The position numbers and the translations under genes are program-made. The notes below the pieces were generated by a model that did no database searches, was not told the origin of the DNA, and worked only from the letters and a program-made list of their open reading frames with translations. Of a DNA stretch of 57,964 bases, positions 35,502 through 44,981 are shown in pieces. Origin of the DNA: Chitinophagaceae bacterium (GTDB lineage Bacteria > Bacteroidota > Bacteroidia > Chitinophagales > Chitinophagaceae); NCBI GenBank assembly GCA_947452965.1, contig CANGEW010000012.1:1-57964 (forward strand), read 5' to 3'. Each line of letters starts with the position of its first letter. Position 1 is the stretch's first letter.

Positions 35502-37043
35502 TTATTTCAACTTTGAATAAATGACAACCATCCTCATCCTACATGAAGGATCTGAACTTCCACCGCCAACTTTAACAGCTCCTTTGCCAATTAGGTTTTT
35601 ATATGGATAAATATATTGGTCAAATTGAGGATATGATAGATTGTGAGGCACAAATAATCGCATTGGATAATTTTTACTCTTGTTAGTCACCAGATTTTGT
35701 AAATATCTGGAAACATTTACATTATAATATACTTGACCTGTAGACTTAGTTTTTTTACCTACCCCAAAATAGTAGAAGTTAACCCCTTCATTATAAGGAT
35801 AATAATACGATATGTTATCTGGATTGTAATTTGATAAAGGATTTAAATCGTGATAAATAGGCTTCCAACGTGAAGGGATTCCTGCAATTGATGAATCAAT
35901 AAGATCTAAATATAAATACTCAGGGGCAATTTTATTATTGGCTCTTATATCATCAAGGGTTTGAGTAACCTGTATTTCAGCTCTATGAATGATTCTATTA
36001 CTATCATTTTGAACAAAATGTTCTAATCTCGGTATGTATAAATTAGCATAGGTGCCAGGATTTGATTGCAATAAAATATCACCACCAGAAGGCAAATTTC
36101 TATTACTGACTGTTATCTTGTTACCATGCGATGATAAACTCATACCTGAATAGTAACTCGTATTAAAAGTAAAGTTTGTGTAAACAGTATCTTCAGTGGT
36201 AGCTAAACGATTCGAATCTGCTATCCAAGCTCTTTTTCTGTAATGAAGTTCTAGCCTTGTTCTGGGATCTAGTAAATCAATGTAAACCAAAGCATTTCCA
36301 GACGTTGCCTTAATCACAAATCCATTTAAATTACTTTTAAATAAAGAATCGCTTCTGTAAGCATTATAAACACCACTTGAATCCCTATTAAAAGTTTTAA
36401 ATAATTTATTTTTAAAGTCGTTTGTCAACTTGATTCGTATTTGGTTGGTAACTGTATCTACAACACCCACTTTTACTGTATTAGAAAGTGTATTAATATT
36501 AATGAGCGTTTCATTACTAACAACTGAATCGTTCAGGTATGACTGTGGAAAATTGATGGGTCTATAATAACTCGAAGAATCCCACCAAACACCTTGACTA
36601 CTTTTTAATTGATAGGCTTGAAGCTTCATATTCATATCATGCGAAGTATCACCCCAATTTTGATTAGTATATGCTAAGCATAATACCGCAGAATCACCGT
36701 CTCCGATGATAGAATCTTTTTGATTGGTTCCAAAGTAAAAAGGGAAAAAAGTAGGCTTTAATTGCAGTAAAACGTCTGCTTTAACAGTAGTGCCTAATAA
36801 AGGATCTGTATATACTCCTAGTGCATGATAATCGTCAATTCTGACTTTTGTTGTGTCTATTAAAAACTCACCTGGTGTGGTTACAATGTCAAAAGTATCC
36901 GCAAAAGTATTGATATTGTCTACTGCCGGAATTAAATCGTCTCCTAAATTGGTTGTATCCAATTTAGTACAACTCCAAACAAAAAATAAACCAGTAACTG
37001 AAACGGTATATATGATTTTACTAATTACCTTATTTTTTAACAC
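35502..37043 (-). CDS. DUF4270 family lipoprotein
   Basis: A 513-residue exported lipoprotein. The signal peptide ends in a lipobox-like FFVWSC (lipidated Cys at residue 25), followed by TKLDTTNLGDDLIPAVDNINTFADTF, a typical DUF4270 opening. The remainder is beta-strand rich with repeated YxDPLLG-, SxxxLxLxY- and NYxPDNISYYYPY-like segments. The family is confined to Bacteroidota and its function is unknown. The gene directly upstream, the GT5-like half protein, is often its neighbour in this lineage. It lies 99 bases after that gene and has its own terminator. Confidence 0.85.
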   Translation of the reverse strand: MLKNKVISKIIYTVSVTGLFFVWSCTKLDTTNLGDDLIPAVDNINTFADTFDIVTTPGEFLIDTTKVRIDDYHALGVYTDPLLGTTVKADVLLQLKPTFFPFYFGTNQKDSIIGDGDSAVLCLAYTNQNWGDTSHDMNMKLQAYQLKSSQGVWWDSSSYYRPINFPQSYLNDSVVSNETLININTLSNTVKVGVVDTVTNQIRIKLTNDFKNKLFKTFNRDSSGVYNAYRSDSLFKSNLNGFVIKATSGNALVYIDLLDPRTRLELHYRKRAWIADSNRLATTEDTVYTNFTFNTSYYSGMSLSSHGNKITVSNRNLPSGGDILLQSNPGTYANLYIPRLEHFVQNDSNRIIHRAEIQVTQTLDDIRANNKIAPEYLYLDLIDSSIAGIPSRWKPIYHDLNPLSNYNPDNISYYYPYNEGVNFYYFGVGKKTKSTGQVYYNVNVSRYLQNLVTNKSKNYPMRLFVPHNLSYPQFDQYIYPYKNLIGKGAVKVGGGSSDPSCRMRMVVIYSKLK

Positions 37044-37142
37044 AATTAAGAGTGGTTTGATTGATTAATTTTTTGTCGCTCATTTCAAGTTGCCAACACA
37101 ACTTTTTTGAAATTTATTTTATTGAAGTCTCACTATTAACGA

Positions 37143-37952
37143 CTAGGAAAGATCGTTATATAATTGCAAATAGTCTGTTAAATCGCTCTCAGCATCAAAA
37201 GGCAGCACCTTTTTACCTTTCACTTTTGAAAATTCTTCCAAAAGTTTTTTATCAACCTCTTCTGATCCAAAGCTAATAGCATCTGCAAATTGAGCGCCTC
37301 CTCTAAACATAGCTACATTATTATTATCCTTATAGAACTCCAACTCTTTAGCCGTTACAAAATCATTAATGGTACTAAGTTTTGCAAAATCAGTTCCCAT
37401 TTTTTGCTTAAAAGTGGATTGTCCAATGGTGAAGACAACTTTACTATTCGAAAAAATTGGCTCTTTTTTATAGGCCGTCTTGATAAACATAGGTATCAAT
37501 CCCGTCATCCAACCACTGCAATGAATGATATCTGGAGGCCATCCAAATTTCTTAACTGTTTCCAATGCCCCTTTACAAAACAATACAGTTCTTAAGCCAT
37601 TATCATCAAACCATTTATCATTTTCGTCGGTAAACACTGACTTTCTTTTGAAAAAATCTTCATTATCCAAAAAATAAACTTGCAAACGAGCATTGGGAAG
37701 AGATGCTACCTTAATAACAAGCGGATAATCATCATTTTGTATGGTAACATTAATACCAGATAACCTAACTACTTCATGCAAACGATGCCTACGTTCATTA
37801 ATAGTACCAAACTTAGGCATGATACATCTTACCTCAAAGTTATTTTCATTGGATAATACTGCCAGTTTATTCACTATTTCAGCAAACTCTGTCAACTCCA
37901 AATATGGTGACATTTCGTTTGCAATGAATAATATTCTTTTCTTTGTAGACAT
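37143..37952 (-). CDS. Half-length GT5 (glycogen/starch synthase-like) protein
   Basis: A 269-residue protein matching only the N-terminal Rossmann domain of GT5 glycogen synthases: RILFIANEMSPYLELTEFAEIVNKL, then EVRCIMPKFGTINERRHRLHEV, VYFLDNEDFFKRKSVF, DIIHCSGWMTGLIPMFIKT. The ADP-glucose-binding KTGGL of true synthases is replaced by ELTEF (about residues 19-23), and the whole C-terminal GT-B domain is missing. Catalysis is therefore unlikely. In Bacteroidota, databases often call such proteins 'glycogen/starch synthase'. It is divergent from panC with 100 bases between starts. A scaffold or regulatory role is a guess. Confidence 0.85.
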   Translation of the reverse strand: MSTKKRILFIANEMSPYLELTEFAEIVNKLAVLSNENNFEVRCIMPKFGTINERRHRLHEVVRLSGINVTIQNDDYPLVIKVASLPNARLQVYFLDNEDFFKRKSVFTDENDKWFDDNGLRTVLFCKGALETVKKFGWPPDIIHCSGWMTGLIPMFIKTAYKKEPIFSNSKVVFTIGQSTFKQKMGTDFAKLSTINDFVTAKELEFYKDNNNVAMFRGGAQFADAISFGSEEVDKKLLEEFSKVKGKKVLPFDAESDLTDYLQLYNDLS

Positions 37953-37987
37953 TTGTACTAAATTGATGGCAAAAATTAATCAGAATG

Positions 37988-37995
37988 CAAAATTA
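37988..37995 (-). promoter_or_regulatory. -7 promoter box of the half GT5 gene
   Basis: On the minus strand TAATTTTG is an exact TAnnTTTG, 36 bases upstream of the ATG at 37952. A TTTG further upstream (38023-38026) is spaced 27 bases, longer than usual. Confidence 0.5.
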
Positions 37996-38052
37996 CAAAT
38001 AATTATTTGAATTAATGCTACACAAACACATAACGTTATTAACTAAATCATC

Positions 38053-38895
38053 ATGATAATATTTAAAAAAAATATTGATATTCAACATTTTATACAAAAA
38101 AAACGTGAAGAAGGTAAGAAAATCGGATTTGTGCCTACCATGGGTGCATTACATGAAGGGCATCTTTCACTCATCAAACAAAGTATAAATGAAAACGAAG
38201 TTACCGTTTGTAGTATCTTTATTAACCCCACTCAATTTAATAACCTCGAAGACTTTGAAAAATACCCAATTACTATCAATCAAGATCTGGATCAACTTGA
38301 AGATAGCGGATGTAATGTTGTTTTTCTTCCTACAACTGCAGAAATCTACCCAGACAATTTTATTAAAAAACATTATGAGCTAGGTGTTATTGAAAATGTT
38401 TTGGAAGGGGCTTTTCGATCAGGTCATTATCAGGGCGTTTGCTTGGTAGTAGAAAGACTTCTCTCTTTAATACCGGCCCATACACTCTATTTGGGACAAA
38501 AAGACTTTCAACAATGTTTGGTAATAAAAAAGATGATTGAGCTTCTTCAATTAAAGATAAATGTGAAAGTTTGCAATACGGTGAGAGAGCCTAACGGACT
38601 TGCCATGAGTAGCAGAAATCAACGACTCTCTGAAATGGAAAAAGAAAAAGCAGGATTCATTTACAAAACCTTGAAATACATCCAAGAGCATAGTCGTGCC
38701 CTGCCCATAGAAATATTGAAAAAAAATGGATTGCAAATACTGTCAGAAATCACTACAGAAATTGATTATCTCGAAATCACAGATTTTAATTTGGAGCCCA
38801 TCAAAACAATTGAAAAAAATAAAGAGGGAGTAATCTTAGTTGCTGCACACATAAATGGAGTTCGACTCATCGATAATTTAATGCTATCAAAATAA
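38053..38895 (+). CDS. panC: Pantothenate synthetase (pantoate-beta-alanine ligase)
   Basis: A 280-residue cytoplasmic enzyme joining pantoate and beta-alanine with ATP. Motifs: VPTMGALHEGHLSL (nucleotide-binding HEGH at residues 34-37), SIFINPTQF, GQKDFQQ and VREPNGLAMSSRNQRLS. Length matches the family. Divergent from the half GT5 gene, and followed 26 bases on by the flippase-like gene and rfaE2. The pantoate-forming gene panB lies 1.75 kb downstream; panD is not in the window. Confidence 0.96.
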   Translation: MIIFKKNIDIQHFIQKKREEGKKIGFVPTMGALHEGHLSLIKQSINENEVTVCSIFINPTQFNNLEDFEKYPITINQDLDQLEDSGCNVVFLPTTAEIYPDNFIKKHYELGVIENVLEGAFRSGHYQGVCLVVERLLSLIPAHTLYLGQKDFQQCLVIKKMIELLQLKINVKVCNTVREPNGLAMSSRNQRLSEMEKEKAGFIYKTLKYIQEHSRALPIEILKKNGLQILSEITTEIDYLEITDFNLEPIKTIEKNKEGVILVAAHINGVRLIDNLMLSK

Positions 38896-38921
38896 ATAAT
38901 ACTTGTAACTTGTAGCCCAAT

Positions 38922-39938
38922 ATGCGCAAAAAGCTATTATCCATATTACAAATTATTATTTTTCTTGGAGGAGGTATTTTTTTAGCCTGGTGGCAATTAA
39001 AATCTATGACATTAGCCGAAAGAGAAGAATTTGTAGCGGCATTACGAAGTGTAAACTACTGGATTGTGATACCTGTATTTTTTATGGGAATCATAAGTCA
39101 TATTAGTAGGTCTCTGCGTTGGAAAATATTGATGGAACCACTCGGATTTACACCGAAACTAAAAAATGTTTTTTGCGTAACAATGATTGGGTATCTAGTA
39201 AACGCAGCAATACCAAGAATGGGAGAAATTGTTAAGTGTACCTTTTTAGCCAAATACGAAAAATTAAAAATAGACAAATTAGTAGGCACTATTATTGTAG
39301 AAAGAAGCTTTGATTTGGTTTGTTATGTTATCTTCATTGGCATCACTATACTCATTCAACTGGAAGTTGTAAAAGAATTTTTCATTAATAAAATACTTCC
39401 CTCTATATCTGAAGGTAAAAAAAATTGGACAAGCAAATTATTATTTTTCATTGGCATCCTTGTTTTTTCTTGGTTCCTCGTAAAATTTCTTTTGAAAAAA
39501 TATAAAGAAAATAAAATCATACAACAAATCAATGCAACAAAAAATGGCATTATTGAAGGCTTAAAGGCTGTACAAAAAATAAAAAACAGAAAGTCTTTCT
39601 TTCTGCATACAATTATTATTTGGAGCATGTACTTGTTACAAATTTATGTTGGTTTCTGGGGTATGACCGGCACTGCTGAGTTGAGTATACAAGCTTCTTT
39701 TTCTGTATTAGCCTTGGCAACACTCGCAATGATTATTACTCCAGGTGGCATTGGATCCTTCCCTATTTTTATCATGCAAGTTTTACTCATTTATCATATT
39801 GATTCTCCTGTAGGCAGGGCATTCGGGTGGATGATGTGGGGCATTACAAGTATTCAATCAGTTGCTTTAGGCATTATCTCATTAGTTGCGATACCATATC
39901 TTAATCCTTCTAAAAATGAAAGCGAACGAATTTTCTAA
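38922..39938 (+). CDS. Flippase-like membrane protein (lysylphosphatidylglycerol synthase TM/UPF0104 family)
   Basis: A 338-residue membrane protein with about eight helices. Recognisable blocks of the LPG_synthase_TM/UPF0104 family are GIISHISRSLRWKILMEPLG, NAAIPRMGEIVKC, VGTIIVERSFDLVCYV and the late PGGIGSFPIFIMQVLL. It lacks the C-terminal aminoacyltransferase domain of MprF, so it is the flippase-like part alone. It probably moves or binds a lipid or polyprenyl-linked compound in the inner membrane; the substrate is unknown. Follows panC by 26 bases; its end overlaps the rfaE2 start by 23 bases, which suggests translational coupling. Confidence 0.85.
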   Translation: MRKKLLSILQIIIFLGGGIFLAWWQLKSMTLAEREEFVAALRSVNYWIVIPVFFMGIISHISRSLRWKILMEPLGFTPKLKNVFCVTMIGYLVNAAIPRMGEIVKCTFLAKYEKLKIDKLVGTIIVERSFDLVCYVIFIGITILIQLEVVKEFFINKILPSISEGKKNWTSKLLFFIGILVFSWFLVKFLLKKYKENKIIQQINATKNGIIEGLKAVQKIKNRKSFFLHTIIIWSMYLLQIYVGFWGMTGTAELSIQASFSVLALATLAMIITPGGIGSFPIFIMQVLLIYHIDSPVGRAFGWMMWGITSIQSVALGIISLVAIPYLNPSKNESERIF

Positions 39939-40404
39939 AAGTAAAATATACGACTTAGCTGATTTAATCAGAAGAGTTGCTGTTTGGAAATTTGAAGGAT
40001 ATTCCATAGTCTTTACCAATGGCGTATTTGATCTTTTGCATGAAGGCCATATCGCTTCATTAAATGAAGCTGCATCTCACGGTCATAAGCTCATAGTAGC
40101 CGTCAATGCAGATAGTTCTGTAAAAAAATTAAAGGGCCCTACTCGACCCATTTATAATGAAAATGCAAGAGCACAAATTTTAGCCTCTTTGTTAGTAACC
40201 GACGCCGTAATTATTTTTGAAGATGATACTCCATTAGAGCTCATCAAAGCTCTTTTACCAGATGTCCTTGTAAAAGGCGGCGATTATATCATAGAACAAA
40301 TAGCAGGCGCAAAAGAAGTGATTGAAAACGGCGGACAAGTGGTATTAGCTAAAATGATTGATGGAGTATCTACTTCCAAAACCATTGAGAAGATTATAGA
40401 ATAA
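39916..40404 (+). CDS. rfaE2: RfaE domain-II type heptose 1-phosphate adenylyltransferase
   Basis: A 162-residue cytidylyltransferase-like enzyme. FTNGVFDLLHEGHIASL carries the HxGH-type motif (H42-E-G-H45). LIVAVNADSSVKKLKGPTRPI and PDVLVKGGDY are characteristic of the HldE/RfaE C-terminal domain, which adenylates D-glycero-beta-D-manno-heptose 1-phosphate to ADP-heptose. It is a stand-alone domain, without the kinase half. The reading frame runs up to a TTG at 39886, but ATG 39916 matches the family start. It overlaps the flippase-like gene by 23 bases. Its ADP-heptose role contrasts with the GDP-heptose genes at 10.6-13 kb. Confidence 0.9.
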   Translation: MKANEFSKSKIYDLADLIRRVAVWKFEGYSIVFTNGVFDLLHEGHIASLNEAASHGHKLIVAVNADSSVKKLKGPTRPIYNENARAQILASLLVTDAVIIFEDDTPLELIKALLPDVLVKGGDYIIEQIAGAKEVIENGGQVVLAKMIDGVSTSKTIEKIIE

Positions 40405-40648
40405 TGTAGCTATTTTAAAAGATTTAAGAAATTGATGCGTTCCAGATTTGAAACATGTGTAATGCTTGCAACCATTGCAACATTTTATAAGTCAACCCGT
40501 TGAAACAAACATTTACATGCCTATCGTTTCAGCATTTGCCAAATACTACTTATTTTTACCACCTAAAGCGAACGCCCCGGATTTGTTTTATTCTAATGCA
40601 GAACCAATTCCTTTTTCGCATTTTTTTCTGATTAATTAATTATCAATT

Positions 40649-41452
40649 ATGGAAGTGAAAAAAATCACTACAAACACTTTGCTCAAAATGAAAGCAAGTG
40701 GTGAAAAAATTGCAATGATTACTGCATACGACTTTTCATTTGCAAAGCTTTTTGATAAAGCTGGAATTGACGTTATTTTGGTTGGGGACAGTGCTAGCAA
40801 CGTAATGGCAGGACACGTAACTACACTTCCCATTACCTTAGATCAAATGATTTATCATGCACAAAGTGTGGTAAGAGGAATTGAAAGATGCCTAGTAGTG
40901 GTGGATTTGCCATTTGGTTCCTATCAAGGAAATTCAAAAGAAGCATTGAATTCTGCCATACGCATCATGAAAGAAACAGGAGGCCATTCCATAAAATTAG
41001 AGGGCGGAGAAGAAGTGGTGGAATCAATAAAAAGAATTGTAAGTACAGGCATACCCGTAATGGGACATTTGGGTTTAACACCTCAAAGTATTTATCAATT
41101 TGGCACATATACAGTGAGAGCCAAAGAAGAACAAGAAGCTGCCAAATTAAAAAGAGACGCATTGTTGTTGCAAGAAGCTGGCTGCTTTGCTATTGTACTT
41201 GAAAAAATACCGGCGTCTTTAGCTAAAGAAGTATCTGAAGGATTATCCATCCCCACAATAGGTATAGGTGCCGGCGGTGATTGCGATGGACAAGTATTAG
41301 TAATGCATGACATGTTAGGCATCAATACAGATTTCAAACCTAGGTTTTTGAGAAAATATTTAAATCTGGCTGATCAAATTAACGGCGCCATGCAACAGTA
41401 TATCTCAGATGTAAAATCAAAAGATTTTCCAAACGAAAAAGAACAATATTAA
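40649..41452 (+). CDS. panB: 3-methyl-2-oxobutanoate hydroxymethyltransferase
   Basis: A 267-residue enzyme of pantothenate synthesis that adds a hydroxymethyl group from methylenetetrahydrofolate to alpha-ketoisovalerate. Motifs: [32 protein letters not shown] (Mg-binding Asp), [30 protein letters not shown] and [17 protein letters not shown]. Length is normal. It is preceded by a 244-base gap containing two TTGCAAC copies nine bases apart (40466-40472 and 40475-40481), possible regulator sites. It is followed 14 bases later by the TonB receptor gene, so the two may be cotranscribed. Confidence 0.96.
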   Translation: MEVKKITTNTLLKMKASGEKIAMITAYDFSFAKLFDKAGIDVILVGDSASNVMAGHVTTLPITLDQMIYHAQSVVRGIERCLVVVDLPFGSYQGNSKEALNSAIRIMKETGGHSIKLEGGEEVVESIKRIVSTGIPVMGHLGLTPQSIYQFGTYTVRAKEEQEAAKLKRDALLLQEAGCFAIVLEKIPASLAKEVSEGLSIPTIGIGAGGDCDGQVLVMHDMLGINTDFKPRFLRKYLNLADQINGAMQQYISDVKSKDFPNEKEQY

Positions 41453-41466
41453 TTGATAAATCATTC

Positions 41467-43368
41467 ATGAAATACAAATTTTGGATACTTGCCATTTCTA
41501 TTTGCAGTATTACTGCAAAAGGACAAGATGTTGACACATTAAGTAATATCAACATTACCGCCACTAGAGTCAATCAAAATAACAATTTAACAGGAAGAGA
41601 TATCGTTGTGTTATCTGGAAAAACATTCGAAAAACTTTCTTCTATTTCAATTGATGACATTTTGAAATTTACAGGCGGAGTGGAAGTTCAGCAAAGAGGA
41701 CCAGCAGGAAGTCAGGCTGATATTATTATTAGAGGAGGAACTTTTCAACAGGTACTTGTTTTATTGGATGGAATGAAAATCAATGATCCTATCACAGGAC
41801 ATTTTTCTGGCTATATTCCAATTCCAATCGCTGAAATTGAAAGAATAGAAATAGTAAAAGGCCCTGCTGCCGCAATGTATGGATCAGAAGCCGTTGGCGG
41901 TGTAATTAATATTATCAGTAAAACATTTTATCATTATAACACCACATCAAAAGAAGAAAGTAACCTGGGAGTTTCATTTGGTGAATATGAATTACATTCC
42001 TCACGAGCAAGTGCATATGTAACCCGTAAAAAAATAAATTTCTTCTTGGGTGGCAGTACAGATAATTCATCAGGTCAATTATTGCGGGGAGATAATCGAG
42101 GCTATTTTCATAACCACTTAATCAGTGGCAGCGCTTCCATTCCATTATCAAAAAAATGGATGTTACAATTTAGAACTAGTTATGATTATAGAGATTTTGC
42201 TGCACAAAATTTTTATACACCCGAATTGATTGATACTGCAACAGAAAAAGTAAATACATGGTGGAATCAATTAAGAATAGAAACCAACAGAAATCATTCG
42301 AAAGATCAATTAGATATAATTTTTAAAAAAACCAATGATTTTTATCTTTATTATCCACTAAGTACAGCTAACAATAATCAATCCATATTGTCACAACTCA
42401 ACTATCTTCACACACATACTTTCAATAAAAATTTGACTGGCTTAATTGGAAGTAGTTATGAGAGAAGAGAAATGATTTCAAATGACAGAGGTAATCACCA
42501 AAACAACAATGGCGCTTTGTTTGCTTCTGCATTAATGAGCTTTAAAAAACTCAACATCTCTCCACAAATAAGATTAGTATTAGATGAGCAATACAAATTT
42601 GATGCACTGCCACAATTAAACGTATCGTATATTTTTAAAGACATCACGTTTAGAGCAAGTATAGGTAAATCTATCCGATCTGCCGACTTTACAGAATTAT
42701 ACAATAACTACAATAAACCTATAGTAAAAGGTGGTAAAATTGGCAATCCTGAATTGATCCCCGAAAAATCCATGAACTACGAAATTGGCTTAGATTATTC
42801 TATTAATAACTTCACTTTTAATAGCAGTTATTTTTACAGAAAACAAGATCAAATGATTGATTTTGTAAACACCAATTCAGACAATATTAAAACCAGCAAT
42901 AACTTATTACCGAACAAAGTGTATCAATATGCTCAAAACATCAAATGGGTAAACACAAGTGGTGTGGAGTTTAATTTGAAGCATATTATAGATATAAATA
43001 AAAACAATCGATTTAGTTTCATTGAAAATCTACAAATGATTCACTCATCAACCAGTGACTCCATCCCTTCATATTACATTCTGTCTCATGCCAACTTCAT
43101 GGCTCAACAAATAGTAATGTGGGAAAATACAAAATTCAATCTTTCCATTGAATCAGTTTACAAAGAAAGAAGCGCTGATAAGAATTCAAGTATTGATGCA
43201 AAAAAAACAAATACATATTGGCTAGTTAATTCAAAAATTCAATTCAAATTTAATACGGTAACACTATCGATAAACATAAACAATGTTGGCGACGTTAACT
43301 ACTGCGATCTACTAGGCAGTAAAATGCCTAACAGATGGTACAGCGTTGGAATCAATGCTAAACTATAG
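41467..43368 (+). CDS. TonB-dependent receptor (BtuB/vitamin-type)
   Basis: A 633-residue outer-membrane receptor with a signal peptide (FWILAISICSITAKGQ). A plug domain lies at about residues 30-155 (INITATRVNQNNN; IDDILKFTGGVEVQQRGPAGSQADIIIRGG; VLVLLDGMKINDPITGH; IERIEIVKGPAAAMYGSEAVGGVINII). A 22-strand-type barrel follows, ending in NRWYSVGINAKL. The compact size and the plug motif resemble BtuB-like receptors for corrinoids or other small ligands, but the ligand is unknown. There is no cobalamin riboswitch in the 14-base gap after panB. It may be cotranscribed with panB. Confidence 0.9.
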   Translation: MKYKFWILAISICSITAKGQDVDTLSNINITATRVNQNNNLTGRDIVVLSGKTFEKLSSISIDDILKFTGGVEVQQRGPAGSQADIIIRGGTFQQVLVLLDGMKINDPITGHFSGYIPIPIAEIERIEIVKGPAAAMYGSEAVGGVINIISKTFYHYNTTSKEESNLGVSFGEYELHSSRASAYVTRKKINFFLGGSTDNSSGQLLRGDNRGYFHNHLISGSASIPLSKKWMLQFRTSYDYRDFAAQNFYTPELIDTATEKVNTWWNQLRIETNRNHSKDQLDIIFKKTNDFYLYYPLSTANNNQSILSQLNYLHTHTFNKNLTGLIGSSYERREMISNDRGNHQNNNGALFASALMSFKKLNISPQIRLVLDEQYKFDALPQLNVSYIFKDITFRASIGKSIRSADFTELYNNYNKPIVKGGKIGNPELIPEKSMNYEIGLDYSINNFTFNSSYFYRKQDQMIDFVNTNSDNIKTSNNLLPNKVYQYAQNIKWVNTSGVEFNLKHIIDINKNNRFSFIENLQMIHSSTSDSIPSYYILSHANFMAQQIVMWENTKFNLSIESVYKERSADKNSSIDAKKTNTYWLVNSKIQFKFNTVTLSININNVGDVNYCDLLGSKMPNRWYSVGINAKL

Positions 43369-43437
43369 TTATTGTTACTAAACATTTTCTATCATCCTAC
43401 TAAAACTTTAACTTCATAAAATATAAAATAAAAACCA

Positions 43438-44961
43438 ATGGATTTCTTAAAAAAATTACAACTTCAAAAAGAAAACACAGGTGTATCTACCGGACATACC
43501 TGGATGAAAACGAAAGTTCCTGCTATCCCATCCTATTCCCCTGTTGATGGAAAATTGATTGGATCTGTAATCCCCGCAGATAAAACAGCTTACAATTCCG
43601 TTGTTAAAAAAGCACAAAAAGCTTTTGAAGAATGGAGCGTTTGGCCCGCTCCCAAACGAGGAGAAATTGTAAGACAAATTGGCGATGAGTTAAGAAAAAA
43701 TAAAGAAGCACTCGGAAAACTGGTGAGCTATGAAATGGGGAAAAGTCTTCAAGAAGGTTTGGGCGAAGTTCAAGAAATGATAGACATCTGCGATTTTGCT
43801 GTTGGATTATCGAGACAACTACATGGACTTACCATGCACAGCGAAAGACCGGGTCACAGAATGTATGAACAATATCACCCATTAGGCATAGTAGGTGTTA
43901 TTTCTGCTTTTAATTTTCCGGTGGCTGTATGGAGTTGGAATAGTATGTTAGCCTGGGTTTGCGGTGATGTATGTATCTGGAAGCCAAGTGAAAAAACGCC
44001 ACTTTGCGGTGTGGCATGTCAAAAAATTGTTGAAACCGTATTCAAAAAAAATAACGTACCCGAAGGTGTTAGCTGTTTGGTGAATGGGGGGCGTGAAGTG
44101 GGCGAATGGTTGAGCAATGACACCAATATTCCTTTGGTCTCTGCAACAGGAAGTACAAGAATGGGAAAAGCAGTTGCTGCGGCAGTGGGTCAACGCTTAG
44201 GAAGAAGCTTATTAGAACTAGGAGGCAACAATGCCATCATCATTTCGAAAGAAGCAGATTTACACATTGCATTAACCGCAGCTACTTTTGGTGCCGTTGG
44301 TACAGCAGGACAAAGATGTACGACGACCAGAAGATTAATCATTCACGAAAAAATATACAAGAGCTTTAAAGAAAAATTGGTTAACGCATACAAGCAACTT
44401 AAAATCGGAAATCCCTTACATGAAAAAAATCATGTAGGACCATTAATAGATAAAGAGGCAGTTAAAATGTATTTAGAAGCAATTGAGAAATGCAAAAAAG
44501 AAGGCGGGAATTTTGTTGTGGAAGGTGGTGTATTAAAAGGGAAAGAATACGAAAGCGGTTGTTATGTAAAGCCATGTATTGCAGAAGCAAAAAACAGTTT
44601 TGAAATTGTTCAACATGAAACGTTCGCTCCTATTTTGTATATTATGAAATACAAAACCATGAATGAAGCTATAGCGCTTCAAAATGGAGTTCCTCAGGGA
44701 TTATCTTCCTCTATTATTACCAAAAACTTGTTAGAGGCAGAAAGATTTTTATCACATGCAGGAAGTGATTGCGGTATAGCTAATGTTAATATCGGCACAT
44801 CAGGAGCTGAAATAGGCGGAGCTTTTGGAGGAGAAAAAGAAACCGGTGGAGGCAGAGAAAGCGGAAGTGATTCATGGAAAATCTATATGCGCAGACAAAC
44901 AAACACTATTAATTATACTGATAAATTGCCTTTAGCTCAAGGAATTAAATTTGATCTTTAA
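43438..44961 (+). CDS. Aldehyde dehydrogenase, ALDH7 (aminoadipate semialdehyde) type
   Basis: A 507-residue NAD(P)-dependent aldehyde dehydrogenase. Active-site residues are visible: Asn159 in SAFNFPVAVW, Glu260 in LLELGGNN and catalytic Cys294 in GTAGQRCTTTRR, with the cofactor loop SATGSTRMG. The sequence is closest to the ALDH7 group (antiquitin, L-piperidine-6-carboxylate or aminoadipate semialdehyde dehydrogenase), as shown by ERPGHRMYEQYHPLGIVGVI and GGAFGGEKETGGGRESGSDSWK (quoted in parts). It probably oxidises a lysine-derived semialdehyde; no other lysine-degradation gene is adjacent. The subtilase gene follows 20 bases later. Confidence 0.92.
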   Translation: MDFLKKLQLQKENTGVSTGHTWMKTKVPAIPSYSPVDGKLIGSVIPADKTAYNSVVKKAQKAFEEWSVWPAPKRGEIVRQIGDELRKNKEALGKLVSYEMGKSLQEGLGEVQEMIDICDFAVGLSRQLHGLTMHSERPGHRMYEQYHPLGIVGVISAFNFPVAVWSWNSMLAWVCGDVCIWKPSEKTPLCGVACQKIVETVFKKNNVPEGVSCLVNGGREVGEWLSNDTNIPLVSATGSTRMGKAVAAAVGQRLGRSLLELGGNNAIIISKEADLHIALTAATFGAVGTAGQRCTTTRRLIIHEKIYKSFKEKLVNAYKQLKIGNPLHEKNHVGPLIDKEAVKMYLEAIEKCKKEGGNFVVEGGVLKGKEYESGCYVKPCIAEAKNSFEIVQHETFAPILYIMKYKTMNEAIALQNGVPQGLSSSIITKNLLEAERFLSHAGSDCGIANVNIGTSGAEIGGAFGGEKETGGGRESGSDSWKIYMRRQTNTINYTDKLPLAQGIKFDL

Positions 44962-44981
44962 AATGCTTAAACAACCATAAT

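Noticed and set aside
41453..41466. Cobalamin riboswitch before the BtuB-like receptor
   Set aside because: Only 14 bases separate it from panB, far too short for the element.
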